Source: Delftia acidovorans
Lineage (GTDB): Bacteria; Pseudomonadota; Gammaproteobacteria; Burkholderiales; Burkholderiaceae_C
NCBI GenBank assembly: GCA_031286585.1
Contig: JAITUC010000021.1
Span: 114,728 to 178,727 of the forward strand
Length of the DNA stretch: 64,000 bases
Reading direction: 5' to 3'
The position numbers and the translations under genes are program-made. The notes under the pieces were generated by a model. It was not told where the DNA came from. It did no database searches and saw nothing but the letters and a program-made list of their open reading frames with translations. This document shows positions 8,658 through 19,951 of this stretch, one piece after another. How positions within the stretch are numbered: the stretch's first letter is position 1; every line of letters begins with the position of its first letter.

Positions 8658-9820
8658 CAGCGTTGCGCGTGGGCCAGCGTCCACACGCCGTGCGGCGATT
8701 TGCCGACCTTGACCTGCTGGACCACCTTCTTCTCCACGGTGTCGATCACCGACAGCTTGCGCGCCCAGCGCGAGCTGACCAGCAGGTAGCGGCCATCGGC
8801 GGAGACGTCCATGCAGTCGGGGCCGCCCGGTGCCGGGTAGTTGGCCACGACCTGGTTGGTCTGCATGTCGATCTTGCTGATGGTGTTGGCCACGCGGTTG
8901 CTCACATACAGGTGGCGGCCGTCGCCGGCGGCGCGCATGGCGTGGGCGCCAGCGGCTGTCTTGATGCGCGCCACGCTGCGCGGCTCGGGGCCGGTGATGT
9001 CGAACACTTCCACGCCATCGCTGCCGGTCAGGCCGATGAACAGCTTGGTGCCGTCCGGGCTGCCATAGAGATCGGCCGGCATGGGGCCGGTGGGCACGCG
9101 GGCCTTGATGGTCTGCGTGGCGATGTCGATGGCCACCAGGGCATCGCTGTCCTGCATGGTGGAATAGATGGTCGTGCTCTTGGCATCGATCCAGAGATGG
9201 CTGGGCGTCTTGCCCGTGGGCACGCGCTTGACCAGCTGCGGGTTCTGGCCATCCCAGCGGTAGATGTCGATGTGGTTGAGGCGGTTGGCCGCCGTGACGA
9301 ACCACTTCATGTCCGGGCTGAAGCGCAGGTGGTAGGGGTCGATGATGTCGCGGATCACGCGCTGCACCTCGCCCGTGCGCGGATCGACCAGGGTCAGGGT
9401 ATCGCCCAGCGCATTCGCCACGACCAGCGATTTCTCGTCCGGCGTGAGGTACAGGTGATGCGGCTCCTTGCCCGTGGGAATGCGTGCCGTTTCCTGCCAG
9501 GTGACCGGGTCCACGATGCTGATGTTGGCGTCAAGCGAGTTGAGCACAAAGATGGGCGTAGGGCCCTGGGTCTGCGGCGGCGGCGTGACACGCGCCACCG
9601 GGGCCGCTGGAGTTGCCGCGGCCGAGGGAACGGAGGGCGCGGCGGGAACGGCCGCCGCCTGGGCCGATGCGGCCTGCGCCTGCACGGCAGCAGACGTGGC
9701 CGAGGCCGCGCGGGCCGATTTGGATCCGGGCAGGGATGCCACGGCCAGCCAGGCCAGCGCACCGCCGCCCACAACCAAAGCCACAGCCGCGCTCAAGCGC
9801 CCGACGGAAAGACGTTTCAC
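8657..9820 (-). CDS. YVTN/YncE-like beta-propeller protein
   Basis: A 387-residue protein with one N-terminal membrane anchor or signal (about 11-31), an Ala/Pro-rich linker (about 35-80) and then repeated YVTN-type blades (for example TGKEPHHLYLTPDEKSLVVANAL and TGKTPSHLWIDAKS), forming a seven-bladed propeller in the periplasm. The start is a GTG at 9820 (VKRLSVGRL) with GAAGGTGG just upstream; reading further upstream gives a sequence with no protein character. YncE-type proteins bind ligands or DNA but have no settled enzyme role. It is coupled to the deacetylase gene downstream, so a cell-surface carbohydrate role is a reasonable inference. Confidence 0.8.
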   Translation of the reverse strand: MKRLSVGRLSAAVALVVGGGALAWLAVASLPGSKSARAASATSAAVQAQAASAQAAAVPAAPSVPSAAATPAAPVARVTPPPQTQGPTPIFVLNSLDANISIVDPVTWQETARIPTGKEPHHLYLTPDEKSLVVANALGDTLTLVDPRTGEVQRVIRDIIDPYHLRFSPDMKWFVTAANRLNHIDIYRWDGQNPQLVKRVPTGKTPSHLWIDAKSTTIYSTMQDSDALVAIDIATQTIKARVPTGPMPADLYGSPDGTKLFIGLTGSDGVEVFDITGPEPRSVARIKTAAGAHAMRAAGDGRHLYVSNRVANTISKIDMQTNQVVANYPAPGGPDCMDVSADGRYLLVSSRWARKLSVIDTVEKKVVQQVKVGKSPHGVWTLAHAQR

Positions 9821-10017
9821 AAAGCACCACCTTCTGAGAATCTGCGCAGTGTAGCTGCGCCAATCAGCCCCTCGGACGCTCTGGGGCATCGGCTTTTGCT
9901 GCTGTGCAAAAAACCGACATTTGCACGACGTTGGCCCGAGATATCGCGGCAAGCGCGCCAATCCATGACATGCATCAAGGCATGACGACAGCGCATGAAA
10001 ATACCGGCCAGAAAGAC

Positions 10018-10041
10018 AAAGGGAGCCGGTTGGCTCCCTTT
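10018..10041 (-). terminator. Intrinsic terminator after the phosphoribosyltransferase gene
   Basis: Perfect 10-bp stem AAAGGGAGCC / GGCTCCCTTT with a 4-base loop, 31 bases past the stop of the gene at 10073. On the minus strand it is followed by a T-rich tail. The 250 bases between 9821 and 10072 hold no other gene. Confidence 0.85.
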
Positions 10042-10072
10042 GCTGGCAACGATCTGAAAAGCGCAATGGCTC

Positions 10073-10597
10073 TCAGATCTTCCACTTCTCCATGAGCTTT
10101 TCGGGACGCAGGGTGTCGTAGTGCTCGAAGGGCTGGTGGATCCAGGGGTTGGTCGGCAGGTAGTCCACCGAGTAGTCGGGCGTGAACGCCGACAGACCCT
10201 TGGTCCAGATCACGGCGCTGCGCAGCTCGGTGATCGGCGGGTAGTTGGTCTTGAGCATGGCGATCACGGCGTTCAGCGTGTGACCCGAGTCGGCCAGGTC
10301 ATCGACCAGCAGCACGCGGCCCGCGATCTCGCCCTTGGGCGTTGTGATGAAGCGCGCGATGTCCAGATGGCCCTGCACCGTGCCGGCTTCGGCACGGTAG
10401 GAGCTGGTGGACATGATGGCCAGCGGCTTGTCGAAGATGCGGCTGAGCATGTCACCGGGACGCAGGCCGCCACGGGCCAGGCAGAGAATGGTGTCGAATT
10501 CCCAGCCGGACTGGTGCACTTTGATCGCGAGCTTTTCGATCAGTCCGTGGTATTCGTCGTAGCTCACATACAGGTGTTGACCGTCTTCCGTCAGCAT
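10073..10597 (-). CDS. Purine phosphoribosyltransferase (hypoxanthine/xanthine type)
   Basis: A 174-residue type I phosphoribosyltransferase with the PRPP-binding motif VLLVDDLADSGHTL near 93-106 and the flexible-loop/PPi region CLARGGLRPGD near 39-49. Family members transfer ribose-phosphate from PRPP to hypoxanthine, guanine or xanthine. Location just downstream of purA (43 bases) supports purine salvage; base specificity cannot be told from sequence. It is the last gene of the hisZ-purA transcript and is followed by a terminator at 10018-10041. Confidence 0.88.
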   Translation of the reverse strand: MLTEDGQHLYVSYDEYHGLIEKLAIKVHQSGWEFDTILCLARGGLRPGDMLSRIFDKPLAIMSTSSYRAEAGTVQGHLDIARFITTPKGEIAGRVLLVDDLADSGHTLNAVIAMLKTNYPPITELRSAVIWTKGLSAFTPDYSVDYLPTNPWIHQPFEHYDTLRPEKLMEKWKI

Positions 10598-10640
10598 GGA
10601 ATGGCTCCTGGTTCAATCTTGGGGTTCAGCCGCCAGTGGT

Positions 10641-12056
<1,416 letters not shown>

Positions 12057-13205
12057 TCAGATGGCTTGCACGGCCCACTGCCCGGCAACCTGCACGAGCT
12101 CGCGGTCGCAGTGGAATTCGTCCACTTCGCTTTCATGCCCCGGCAGCACGCAGACCACGGTCTCGCCCTGCCGGCGCAATGCCGCAATGGCAGCAGCAAC
12201 CTGGGGATCGTCGCCCCAGGGCGCGCGGATAGCAGCCTTGAGCGGGCGCTCGGGTACGACGGCCACAAGCTGCTTGATGTCCAGGCTGAAGCCGGCGGCA
12301 GGCCGGTTGCGGCCAAAGACCGCCCCCACCTCGTCATAGCGGCCGCCGCGCACCAGCGCATCGCTGGCACCCGGCACATAGATGGCGAAGCGCGTGCCGC
12401 TGTAGTAGGCGTAGCCGCGCAGATCGGCCAGATCGAAGCTCACGCTCACGCCTTCCAGGCGCTGGGCCAGCCAGCGCAGCTGATCGAGCAGCGGCTGCAC
12501 GCCTGCGGTGCGGGCCAGCAGCTTCTCGGCACGGTCCAGCACCTCGATGCCACCGTACAGCTGCAGCAGGGCCATCAGTCCCTCGCGCGAGGCGGCGGGG
12601 AAGTCGCGCGTGAGGCGCTCGAGCTCGCTTGCATCCTTGGCGGCCAGCGCAGCGTGCACGCCGCGCAGCACCTGCATGTCCACCATCACGCCGGCCAGCA
12701 GGCTGCGCACGATGCGCACATCGGCCAGGTCGACATTGATGTGGGTGACGCCTGCGCTGCGCAGGCAGTCCAGCGCCAGGTGCAGTGCCTCCAGATCGGC
12801 TTCCATGCCCTGGTGGCCGTAGATCTCGGCACCGAACTGCAGCGGCTCGCGCGTGGCGCGGGGGCGGTCAGGGCGGGCATGGACGACGGGGCCGCAGTAA
12901 CACAGGCGCGTGAGGCCCTTGCGGTTGAGCAGATGGGCGTCGATGCGGGCCACCTGCTGCGTGGTGTCTGCACGCAGACCCATGGTGCGGCCTGTCAGCT
13001 GGTCGATGAGCTTGCAGGTCTGCAGGTCCAGCGCCTCCCCTGTGCCGGTGAGCAGGGATTCGAGGTACTCCAGCATGGGCGGCATGACCAGTTCATAGCC
13101 ATAGCCACGCGCTGTATCGAGCAGGCCTCGACGCAATTCTTCGATGTGCCGGGCCTCGGAAGGCAAGACATCGGCGATGTGATCCGGCAGGACCCAAGCA
13201 GACAT
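12057..13205 (-). CDS. hisZ: ATP phosphoribosyltransferase regulatory subunit
   Basis: HisZ is a catalytically inactive HisRS paralogue that partners with the short form of HisG in the first step of histidine synthesis. The 382-residue protein begins [15 protein letters not shown] and has the class II aminoacyl-synthetase fold features ([18 protein letters not shown], motif 2-like [17 protein letters not shown], and [14 protein letters not shown]). No clear Shine-Dalgarno precedes ATG 13205; an in-frame ATG at 13232 is the alternative. The true hisS lies 8 kb away at 20702-22057. Between hisZ and hflC is a terminator, so hisZ-purA likely has its own promoter within 13206-13342. Confidence 0.95.
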   Translation of the reverse strand: MSAWVLPDHIADVLPSEARHIEELRRGLLDTARGYGYELVMPPMLEYLESLLTGTGEALDLQTCKLIDQLTGRTMGLRADTTQQVARIDAHLLNRKGLTRLCYCGPVVHARPDRPRATREPLQFGAEIYGHQGMEADLEALHLALDCLRSAGVTHINVDLADVRIVRSLLAGVMVDMQVLRGVHAALAAKDASELERLTRDFPAASREGLMALLQLYGGIEVLDRAEKLLARTAGVQPLLDQLRWLAQRLEGVSVSFDLADLRGYAYYSGTRFAIYVPGASDALVRGGRYDEVGAVFGRNRPAAGFSLDIKQLVAVVPERPLKAAIRAPWGDDPQVAAAIAALRRQGETVVCVLPGHESEVDEFHCDRELVQVAGQWAVQAI

Positions 13206-13342
13206 GGAAAAGGGGGAGGCTGTTAAAAACATGATTCTACCGGCTGTTGCGGGCCAGCCCAAATTGGGGGTGACCCAAGGCCCAGGGCGTGTGTTCGGTA
13301 TTCCGAATCGATTCGGTGCGCAGGCGACAGCGGCGGCGCAAG

Positions 13343-13370
13343 AAAAAACGGCGCCCCAACAGGGGCGCCG
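13343..13370 (-). terminator. Intrinsic terminator after hflC
   Basis: Nine-bp stem CGGCGCCCC / GGGGCGCCG around AACA, followed on the minus strand by a run of six T. It lies 35 bases past the hflC stop and ends the hfq-hflX-hflK-hflC transcript before hisZ. Confidence 0.9.
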
Positions 13371-13405
13371 TGCAGGGGCCGGGCGGCATTGCCGCTCAGG
13401 CGCGC

Positions 13406-14296
13406 TTATTTTCCAGAGCTGCCGCCACTGCGGTAGGCCTTGAAGAAATCGGTCTGCGAAGGATCGAGCACGAGCACATCGCTCTTCTTGACAAAGCTGG
13501 CCTTGTAGGCCTCCAGGCTGCGGTAGAACTGCGCAAACTGCGGGTCCTTGCCGAAGGCCTCGGCGTAGGTCCGGGCGGCTTCCGCATCGCCCTCGCCCTT
13601 GACCTTCTGGGCGTCACGGTAGGCATTGGCGATGGTGATCTCGCGCTGGCGATCGGCCTCGGCGCGGATCTTCTCGCCTTCGGCGGCGCCGGTGGAGCGC
13701 AGCTCGTTGGCCACGCGCTTGCGCTCGGCTTCCATGCGGCGGTAGACCGATTCCGTGATGGTCTCGGCATAGTCCACGCGCGTGATGCGCACATCGACTA
13801 CGTCCACGCCCCAGGGCTTGGCGCCGCGCACGGTCTCCAGCACTTCGCGCTTGACGTCGTTCATCAGCGCATCGCGCTTGCTGGACAGCAGCTCGCGCAC
13901 GGTGCGGCGGTTGATTTCTTCCTGGAAGGCATTGCGCACCACGCGGTTGAGCTGCATGGCACCGGCCGACTCGTCCAGGCCCACATTGCGGATGTACTCC
14001 GACGGATCGGAGATGCGCCAGCGCACGTACCAGTCGATGACCACGCGCTGCTTTTCGGCGGTGAGCATGGGCTCGGTGTCGGTGCTGTCCAGCGTGAGCA
14101 GGCGCTTGTCGATGTAGCGCACGTTCTGGAACGGCGGCGGCATCTTGATGTTCAGGCCCGGCTCGGTGATCACTTCCTTGATCTGACCCAGGGCATAGAC
14201 CACGCCGAACTGGCGCTGATCGACGACGAACAGCATGGAGCTGAGCAGCGCGAGCGCCAGAAGAATGCTGGTGATGAAAAATCCAACTCGGTTCAC
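13406..14296 (-). CDS. hflC: HflC, SPFH-family modulator of FtsH
   Basis: A 296-residue membrane protein. The N-terminal anchor ([20 protein letters not shown], 7-26) is followed by a periplasmic SPFH/band-7 domain (about 30-190) and a charged coiled-coil region. With HflK it forms a large cage that controls the FtsH protease. Typical YGEAEA-like repeats are represented by [17 protein letters not shown]. The start codon is GTG at 14296. It lies 12 bases after hflK and ends before a terminator. Length matches the family (about 295-335). Confidence 0.96.
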   Translation of the reverse strand: MNRVGFFITSILLALALLSSMLFVVDQRQFGVVYALGQIKEVITEPGLNIKMPPPFQNVRYIDKRLLTLDSTDTEPMLTAEKQRVVIDWYVRWRISDPSEYIRNVGLDESAGAMQLNRVVRNAFQEEINRRTVRELLSSKRDALMNDVKREVLETVRGAKPWGVDVVDVRITRVDYAETITESVYRRMEAERKRVANELRSTGAAEGEKIRAEADRQREITIANAYRDAQKVKGEGDAEAARTYAEAFGKDPQFAQFYRSLEAYKASFVKKSDVLVLDPSQTDFFKAYRSGGSSGK

Positions 14297-14308
14297 TTGG
14301 GCTGCTCC

Positions 14309-15700
14309 TCAGCGTGCTTCGCGGTCACGGCTGCGACTGCTGTCGCGGCTGCGCGCATCGTTCGAAAGGCCGGGAATGGCGGCAGGCGCGGGCGCCTGGG
14401 TGCTGGGGGCTGCCGAGCTGTCGGCCGCCGGCACATTGCCGCTCACGCCTTGCATGATCTTGTCCAGCGGCAGGTACAGCAGGTTGGAGCCCTGACGCGA
14501 TTCCACCAGCACCTTGGTCACGTTGCCGTAGATCTGCTGCATGGTTTCCAGGTACATGCGGTCGCGGGTGACCTGGGGAGCCTTCTGGTATTCGGTGAAC
14601 ACCGAGCTGAAGCGCTGCGCATCACCCTGGGCCTGGGCCACGATGCGGGCCTTGTAGGCATTGGCCTCTTCCTGCAGGCGCGCCGCGGAACCCGCCGCGC
14701 GCGGCACCACGTCGTTGGCGTAGGCCTGGGCTTCGTTCTTGGCGCGCTCACGCTCCTGGCCGGCGCGCAGCACGTCGTCAAAAGCGGCCTGGACCTGCTC
14801 GGGCGGACGCACGCCACCTTGCTGCAGGTTGATGCCCACGACTTCCACGCCCACCTTGTAGCGGTCCAGGATGGTCTGCATCAGATCGCGCACGCGCGGG
14901 GCGATCTGGTCACGCTCCTCGGCCAGGGCCGTGTCCATCTTCATCTTGCCGACGACTTCGCGCACGGCCGTCTCGGCAGCCTGGACCACGGCCTCGGACG
15001 GGTTCTTGCTCTCGAACAGCCAGGCGCGCGCGTCGCTCAGGCGGTACTGGACGGCGAACTTGATCTCGACGATGTTCTCGTCCTCGGTGAGCATGGCCGA
15101 CTCGCGCAGACCCGTGCTCTTGATGATGGTGTCGCGACCCACGTCGGCCGAGCGGATCTGCGTCACGAAGACCAGTTCATGGCGCTGGATCGGGTATGGC
15201 AGCCGCCAGTTGATGCCGGCCCCCACGGTGCTCTTGTACTTGCCGAACTGGGTGATGACGGCCTGCTGGCCTTCCTGGACGATGAAGATGCCGGTGCCCA
15301 TCCAGATGATGAAGGCAATGCCGGCGATCAGGCCCACGCCCATGCCGGCGCTGCGCATGTCCGGCGGCTGGCTGCCGCCATTGCGGATGGGCGGCTGGCC
15401 ACGGCCGCCGCCCGGCTTGCCGCCGAACAGGCCCGAGAGCTTGCGGTTGAGGTCGCGCCACAGCTCATCCAGATCAGGCGGCTGGCCTCCGCCCGACGAG
15501 GGGCGGTTGTCACGGCTGTCGCGGTTGTCGCGTGCGGGTTCCGCAGGCGGGGGCGGCGGCGCGGGACGGTCGGCATCAGGGCGCGAAGCATCGTCGTTCT
15601 TGTCGTCGCCACGTCCCCATCGCGGATCATTCAGGTTGAACATCCCGCGAAGGCGCTGCGGCAGCATCGCCCAGCGATGGGCGCGTTGTGAAAGATTCAT
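14309..15700 (-). CDS. hflK: HflK, SPFH-family modulator of FtsH
   Basis: Partner of HflC in the FtsH-controlling complex. The 463-residue protein has a cytosolic N-terminus rich in Arg/Asp/Pro and Gly (about 20-110, including DNRDSRDNRPS and GGKPGGGRGQPP), one membrane helix (about 118-138, MGVGLIAGIAFIIWMGTGIF), a SPFH domain, and a C-terminal Ala/Ser/Pro tail ending in Arg/Ser/Asp repeats. Both low-complexity ends are common in HflK but vary between species. The gene lies between hflX and hflC with short gaps (71 and 12 bases), as one transcript. Confidence 0.96.
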   Translation of the reverse strand: MNLSQRAHRWAMLPQRLRGMFNLNDPRWGRGDDKNDDASRPDADRPAPPPPPAEPARDNRDSRDNRPSSGGGQPPDLDELWRDLNRKLSGLFGGKPGGGRGQPPIRNGGSQPPDMRSAGMGVGLIAGIAFIIWMGTGIFIVQEGQQAVITQFGKYKSTVGAGINWRLPYPIQRHELVFVTQIRSADVGRDTIIKSTGLRESAMLTEDENIVEIKFAVQYRLSDARAWLFESKNPSEAVVQAAETAVREVVGKMKMDTALAEERDQIAPRVRDLMQTILDRYKVGVEVVGINLQQGGVRPPEQVQAAFDDVLRAGQERERAKNEAQAYANDVVPRAAGSAARLQEEANAYKARIVAQAQGDAQRFSSVFTEYQKAPQVTRDRMYLETMQQIYGNVTKVLVESRQGSNLLYLPLDKIMQGVSGNVPAADSSAAPSTQAPAPAAIPGLSNDARSRDSSRSRDREAR

Positions 15701-15771
15701 GCGAGAAGTCTCGGTTTCTTCGGTAAAGACAGGGACCCAATCGGCATTTTGCCCAATCAGGGCGCTAGCCC

Positions 15772-16986
15772 CTAGTATTCGGCGTCCTGCCCAGGGGGCA
15801 TCGCGCCATCCACCTCCTCCTGGTCCCGCTCATCATCACCGTGCGCTTCGGCGTGTTCCGCCTCCGCGCGCAGCGCATGTTCGGCAAGCAACTGCCGCAA
15901 CTGCGGCAGCCCCTCGCCGGAGCGGGCACTGACGAACACCCGTGAAACAGGCAGCCCGTCAAGCTCGTACTGGTCCTGCAACTGTCCTGGACGCCGCTCC
16001 GGATCGACGGCGTCCAATTTATTGAAAACCAATACCAGAGGCACCTCCTGGGCACCGATTTCCTTCAGAACTTTCTGGACTTGTTGGATTTGCTCTGGGA
16101 AATTCGGATTGGAGGCGTCGACCACGTGCAACAGAAGATCGGCATCGATCGCCTCCTGCAACGTGGCCTGGAATGCATCGACCAGGCCGTGCGGCAGGTC
16201 GCGGATGAACCCCACGGTATCCGACAGGGACACCGATTGCTGGGCTTCATTGAGGTACAGCTGGCGCGTGGTCGTGTCCAGCGTGGCGAACAACTGGTCG
16301 GCCGCATAGGCGCGCGCCTTGACCAGCGCATTGAACAGCGTGGACTTGCCGGCGTTGGTGTAGCCGACCAGCGAGATATTGAAGATGCCATGGCGCTCGC
16401 GCCGCCGGCGCTGCGTGGCGCGCTGCTTCTTGACCTTCTGCAGCCGCTCCTTGGTGCGCTTGATCGACTCGTCGATCATGCGGCGGTCCAGCTCGATCTG
16501 CTTTTCGCCAGGGCCGCCACGGCCGCCGATGCCGCCCATCTGCCGCTCCAGGTGGGTCCAGCGCCGCACGAGTCGCGTGGCCACGTATTGCAGGCGCGCC
16601 AGCTCCACCTGCAGCTTGCCTTCATGGCTGCGTGCACGCTGGGCGAAGATCTCCAGGATCAGCAAAGTGCGGTCGTTGACCGGCATCTGCAGATGGCGTT
16701 CCAGGTTGCGCTGCTGGGCGGGACTCAGGGCCTGGTCGAACAGCACTTCCTGGGCGCCATGCATCTGGGCCAGCATGCGGATCTCGTCGGCCTTGCCGCT
16801 GCCCACGAACAGCGCCGCATCGGGCACCTTGCGCTTGCAGGTCAGGCGTGCGACGGGACGCAGGCCGGCCGTCCCGGCCAGCAGGCCCAGCTCTTCAAGC
16901 TCGCCATCGAAATGGGGAAAGCCGAAATCCACGCCCACCAGCAGTACTGGCGTTGGCGTGGACCGGTCAAAAGATTCAGAACTCAA
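15772..16986 (-). CDS. hflX: GTPase HflX, ribosome-associated
   Basis: HflX binds the 50S subunit and splits stalled ribosomes. The 404-residue protein has the HflX N-terminal domain, a Gly-rich linker signature (GGIGGRGGPGEKQIELD near 152-168), an Arg/Lys helix and the G domain with G1 GYTNAGKST, G3 DTVGFI and G4 NKLD. A charged tail rich in Glu, His and Asp follows. The start appears to be TTG at 16986, because a good GAGAGG ribosome site sits just before it. It lies 67 bases from hfq and is co-transcribed with it. Confidence 0.95.
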   Translation of the reverse strand: MSSESFDRSTPTPVLLVGVDFGFPHFDGELEELGLLAGTAGLRPVARLTCKRKVPDAALFVGSGKADEIRMLAQMHGAQEVLFDQALSPAQQRNLERHLQMPVNDRTLLILEIFAQRARSHEGKLQVELARLQYVATRLVRRWTHLERQMGGIGGRGGPGEKQIELDRRMIDESIKRTKERLQKVKKQRATQRRRRERHGIFNISLVGYTNAGKSTLFNALVKARAYAADQLFATLDTTTRQLYLNEAQQSVSLSDTVGFIRDLPHGLVDAFQATLQEAIDADLLLHVVDASNPNFPEQIQQVQKVLKEIGAQEVPLVLVFNKLDAVDPERRPGQLQDQYELDGLPVSRVFVSARSGEGLPQLRQLLAEHALRAEAEHAEAHGDDERDQEEVDGAMPPGQDAEY

Positions 16987-17053
16987 GAAAAACCTCTCCC
17001 GAAGGGTGAGGAAGCTCCCCGGCTGTGCGGGGAGGCATCAGGGCGCCGCGAGC

Positions 17054-17305
17054 TCAAGCGCTGGCGTCGCTGCCGGCAGCTTCGGCCGTGGAGAAGTTCA
17101 CGGCGCGGCCGGGAACGATGGTGGAGATGGCGTGCTTGTAAACCATCTGCGTGACGGTGTTGCGAAGCAGAACCACGTACTGGTCGAAGGATTCGATCTG
17201 GCCTTGCAGCTTGATGCCGTTGACGAGGTAGATGGACACCGGGACATGTTCGCGGCGAAGCGCGTTCAGGAACGGGTCTTGGAGGAGTTGGCCTTTGTTG
17301 CTCAC
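17054..17305 (-). CDS. hfq: RNA chaperone Hfq
   Basis: Hexameric Sm-like protein that pairs small RNAs with mRNAs. The 83-residue protein shows the Sm1 ([14 protein letters not shown]) and Sm2 ([10 protein letters not shown]) motifs and the proximal-face residues QLLQDPFLN, with a short acidic/Ala C-terminal tail. Start is GTG at 17305 with GGAGAA upstream. The 102 bases before it, after der, contain a 7-bp stem (CCCTTGT/ACAAGGG at 17367-17384). The presence of Hfq makes a trans-acting small-RNA network plausible. Confidence 0.97.
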   Translation of the reverse strand: MSNKGQLLQDPFLNALRREHVPVSIYLVNGIKLQGQIESFDQYVVLLRNTVTQMVYKHAISTIVPGRAVNFSTAEAAGSDASA

Positions 17306-17407
17306 GATATTCTCCGTGTTCGAAGAGTGTTGTTGTAAACCGACACCTTACCACAGTGTTTTGGGGCCCTTGTTCGCACAAGGGTTTTCCCGAAATCCCG
17401 TGGCTTG

Positions 17408-18754
17408 TTACTTGTCCTTGTCGGCAAAAGGATTATGAGAGGTTTTCAACTCGATCCGCAACGGCGTGCCGACCAAATTGAATTCCTTCCTGAATCGCCC
17501 TTCGAGGAAGCGCTTGTAGGCCTCCGTCACATGCTCGAGCGAATTGCCGTGTATGACGATGACCGGGGGATTCATGCCACCCTGGTGCGCATAGCGCATC
17601 TTGGGGCGATAGATGCCCGTCTTCTTGGGCGTCTGGAACTGCACGGCTTCCATCAGCAGGCGCGTGAGCACCGGCGTTGGCATCTTGCAGGTGGCAGCCT
17701 TGTGCGCCTGGATGATGGAGTTCCACAGCGGACCCAGGCCCTGGCGCTTTTCCGCCGAAATGAAATGCATGGGAGCGAACTTGAGGAAGGACAGGCGCGT
17801 CTCGATCGAGCGCTCCAGCATCTGGCGCTGGTAGTCGTCCACCGCATCCCATTTGTTCACGGCCAGCACCACGGCTCGGCCGCTTTCCAGCACGTAGCCG
17901 GCAATGTGCGCATCCTGGTCGGTCACGCCCTGCGTGGCATCGATCAGCAGCAGCACGACGTTGGCGCTTTCGATGGCCTGCAGCGTCTTGACGACGGAGA
18001 ACTTCTCGATGGCCTCGAACACCCGACCCTTGCGGCGCAGGCCTGCCGTGTCGATCAGCTCGAATTTCTGGCCGGCGCGTTCGAAGGGCACCGAGATGGC
18101 GTCGCGCGTGGTGCCCGGCATGTCGAAGGCGACCAGCCGCTCCTCACCCAGCCAGGTGTTGATCAGCGTGGATTTGCCGACATTGGGGCGACCTGCCACG
18201 GTGAGGCGGATGGGCTTTTGGGCCACATCGTCGAAGGGGTCGTCTTCCTCGGGCTCGGGCAGGTTGAGCTGGCCCAGGGCCAGGTCGAGCAGGCCGCGCA
18301 CGCCCTGCCCGTGTGCCGCGGAAACCGGCAGCACATCGCCCAGACCCAGTTCGTAGAACTCGGTCAGCTGCACGCCTTCCTTCATGCCCTCGGCCTTGTT
18401 GGCCACGAGCACGCAGGGCTTGCCCAGCCGGCGCAGGTACTTGGCGATGTCGTGGTCCTGGGCGGACATGCCCAGGCGCGCATCGACAACGAAGACCACG
18501 ACGTCGGCCTCGGCAACGGCCTGCTGCGTCTGCCGCGCCATCTCCTTGAAGATGCCGCTGGATGCATCAGGCTCAAAACCGCCGGTATCGATCACGATGT
18601 ACTCGTGCTTACCCTGGCGGCCCTGTCCATAGTGGCGGTCACGCGTGAGACCCGCGAAATCCGCGACGATTGCATCCCTCGACTTGGTCAGCCGATTGAA
18701 CAGCGTCGATTTGCCCACATTGGGTCGCCCTACCAGGGCAATAACTGGCTTCAT
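17408..18754 (-). CDS. der: Tandem GTPase Der (EngA), ribosome assembly
   Basis: Essential GTPase for 50S assembly. The 448-residue protein has two G domains in tandem, each with [10 protein letters not shown] (near 8-17 and 189-198), DTGGF and DTAGL switch II segments and NKAEG/NKWD G4 motifs, followed by the KH-like C-terminal domain ([15 protein letters not shown]). ATG at 18754 is 15 bases after bamB. The bamB-der pairing is typical of proteobacteria. Confidence 0.97.
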   Translation of the reverse strand: MKPVIALVGRPNVGKSTLFNRLTKSRDAIVADFAGLTRDRHYGQGRQGKHEYIVIDTGGFEPDASSGIFKEMARQTQQAVAEADVVVFVVDARLGMSAQDHDIAKYLRRLGKPCVLVANKAEGMKEGVQLTEFYELGLGDVLPVSAAHGQGVRGLLDLALGQLNLPEPEEDDPFDDVAQKPIRLTVAGRPNVGKSTLINTWLGEERLVAFDMPGTTRDAISVPFERAGQKFELIDTAGLRRKGRVFEAIEKFSVVKTLQAIESANVVLLLIDATQGVTDQDAHIAGYVLESGRAVVLAVNKWDAVDDYQRQMLERSIETRLSFLKFAPMHFISAEKRQGLGPLWNSIIQAHKAATCKMPTPVLTRLLMEAVQFQTPKKTGIYRPKMRYAHQGGMNPPVIVIHGNSLEHVTEAYKRFLEGRFRKEFNLVGTPLRIELKTSHNPFADKDK

Positions 18755-18769
18755 TCCCGAAAATACCTA

Positions 18770-19951
18770 TCAATCCGGCCTGAAGCCGTACACAGTTCCG
18801 CTGCGGCTTACCACCACCAGCGTATTGGCAGCCGATACCGGGGGCGAGGCCACGCCGGAGTCGTCCGTCTTCAATCGTGCCAGCGCCTGTCCGTCCGTCT
18901 TGGACAGCAGGTGCACCACACCATAGTCATCACCAAACACCACCGAGCGGCCAAGCATCAGCGGCGCCGTCAGGCGGCGGTGCTGTAGCTGGTCGATGGA
19001 CCACACGCGCGAGCCGTCACCGCGGCGCCAGGCCTGGACGGTGCCATTGCTCTCGGCGCCGAACACGGAATCACCATCGCCGTCGATGCCATCGGCACCC
19101 TTGGACGGCTGGGTCCAGCGCACCGATGCGTTTTGCGTATCCACACAGCCCACGGCAGCCTGGAAGGCGCGCGCGCAGACACTGTCTCCGACACGGCTGA
19201 CGCGGCCCACGAGGTCCACCAGGCGCTCCACGTCATTGGTGCCGCGCGGGCTGGCCAGCGGAGCCTCCCAGCGCACTGCGCCGGTGTCGGGATCGATACC
19301 CACCATGCGGCCCGACAGGCCGGCCACCAGCGTGTTGCCCACGGCGATCAGCACGCCGGGCTGGCGCAGCACCAGGGGCTCGCCCGGGCGCTGCGCGGTC
19401 CACAGCTTGCGGCCGTTGGCAGCGTCGAAAGCGGCCAGCGAGCGGTCGGCCGCCAGCACGAAGACGCGGCCTCCCGCCACCAGCGGCGGCGTGTAGGCGG
19501 CTGCGGGCAGCGGCTGCTTCCACAGCTGCTTGCCTTGCGAGTAGACGATGATCTGGTTGCTGCGCGTGAGCACGGCCTGGCGCTCGGCGTCGCCGCCCAC
19601 GCCTGCGGTCAGCGGCTCGCCCACGGTGAAGCGCGACAGCTGGCTGCCGTTGCGTGCATCCAGGGCCGTGACGCTGCCGTCCTTGGCTGCGATCAGCAGC
19701 GTGTCGCCCTGCACATGGATGTCGGTGGCCAGCGGCACTTCGGCGCCGAGCTTGGCCGTCCAGGCCTGGTGCACGGCCAGCAGGCCGGGGTTGGGCCCCA
19801 GTTCCTGGGGCTTGGGCTTGGTGTCGCTGCTGAACCACGAGGACACGGTGGAGCAGCCACCCAGGGCGCCGGCCAGCAGGCCCAGAGCCATCCAGCGCGC
19901 AACACCGCGCGGGCGCGAAATCGCCATCAATTGATCAGCCGAGGTTTTCAA
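18770..19951 (-). CDS. bamB: Outer membrane assembly lipoprotein BamB
   Basis: Beta-propeller lipoprotein of the BAM complex, which inserts beta-barrel proteins into the outer membrane. It has a lipoprotein signal with lipobox LGGC (Cys near 34) and repeated PQQ-like blades (for example AKDGSVTALDARNGSQL, AADRSLAAFDAANGRKLW). Two starts are possible: TTG at 19951, which overlaps the previous stop and has GGAG upstream, or ATG at 19927 (MAISRPRG). Either keeps the signal peptide. The gene is coupled to the YfgM-like gene upstream and followed closely by der. Confidence 0.93.
   Translation of the reverse strand: MKTSADQLMAISRPRGVARWMALGLLAGALGGCSTVSSWFSSDTKPKPQELGPNPGLLAVHQAWTAKLGAEVPLATDIHVQGDTLLIAAKDGSVTALDARNGSQLSRFTVGEPLTAGVGGDAERQAVLTRSNQIIVYSQGKQLWKQPLPAAAYTPPLVAGGRVFVLAADRSLAAFDAANGRKLWTAQRPGEPLVLRQPGVLIAVGNTLVAGLSGRMVGIDPDTGAVRWEAPLASPRGTNDVERLVDLVGRVSRVGDSVCARAFQAAVGCVDTQNASVRWTQPSKGADGIDGDGDSVFGAESNGTVQAWRRGDGSRVWSIDQLQHRRLTAPLMLGRSVVFGDDYGVVHLLSKTDGQALARLKTDDSGVASPPVSAANTLVVVSRSGTVYGFRPD

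Noticed and set aside
17367..17388. Hairpin between der and hfq as a terminator
   Set aside because: The T-run follows it only on the plus strand, where no gene ends; on the minus strand, where der and hfq lie, no T-run follows.
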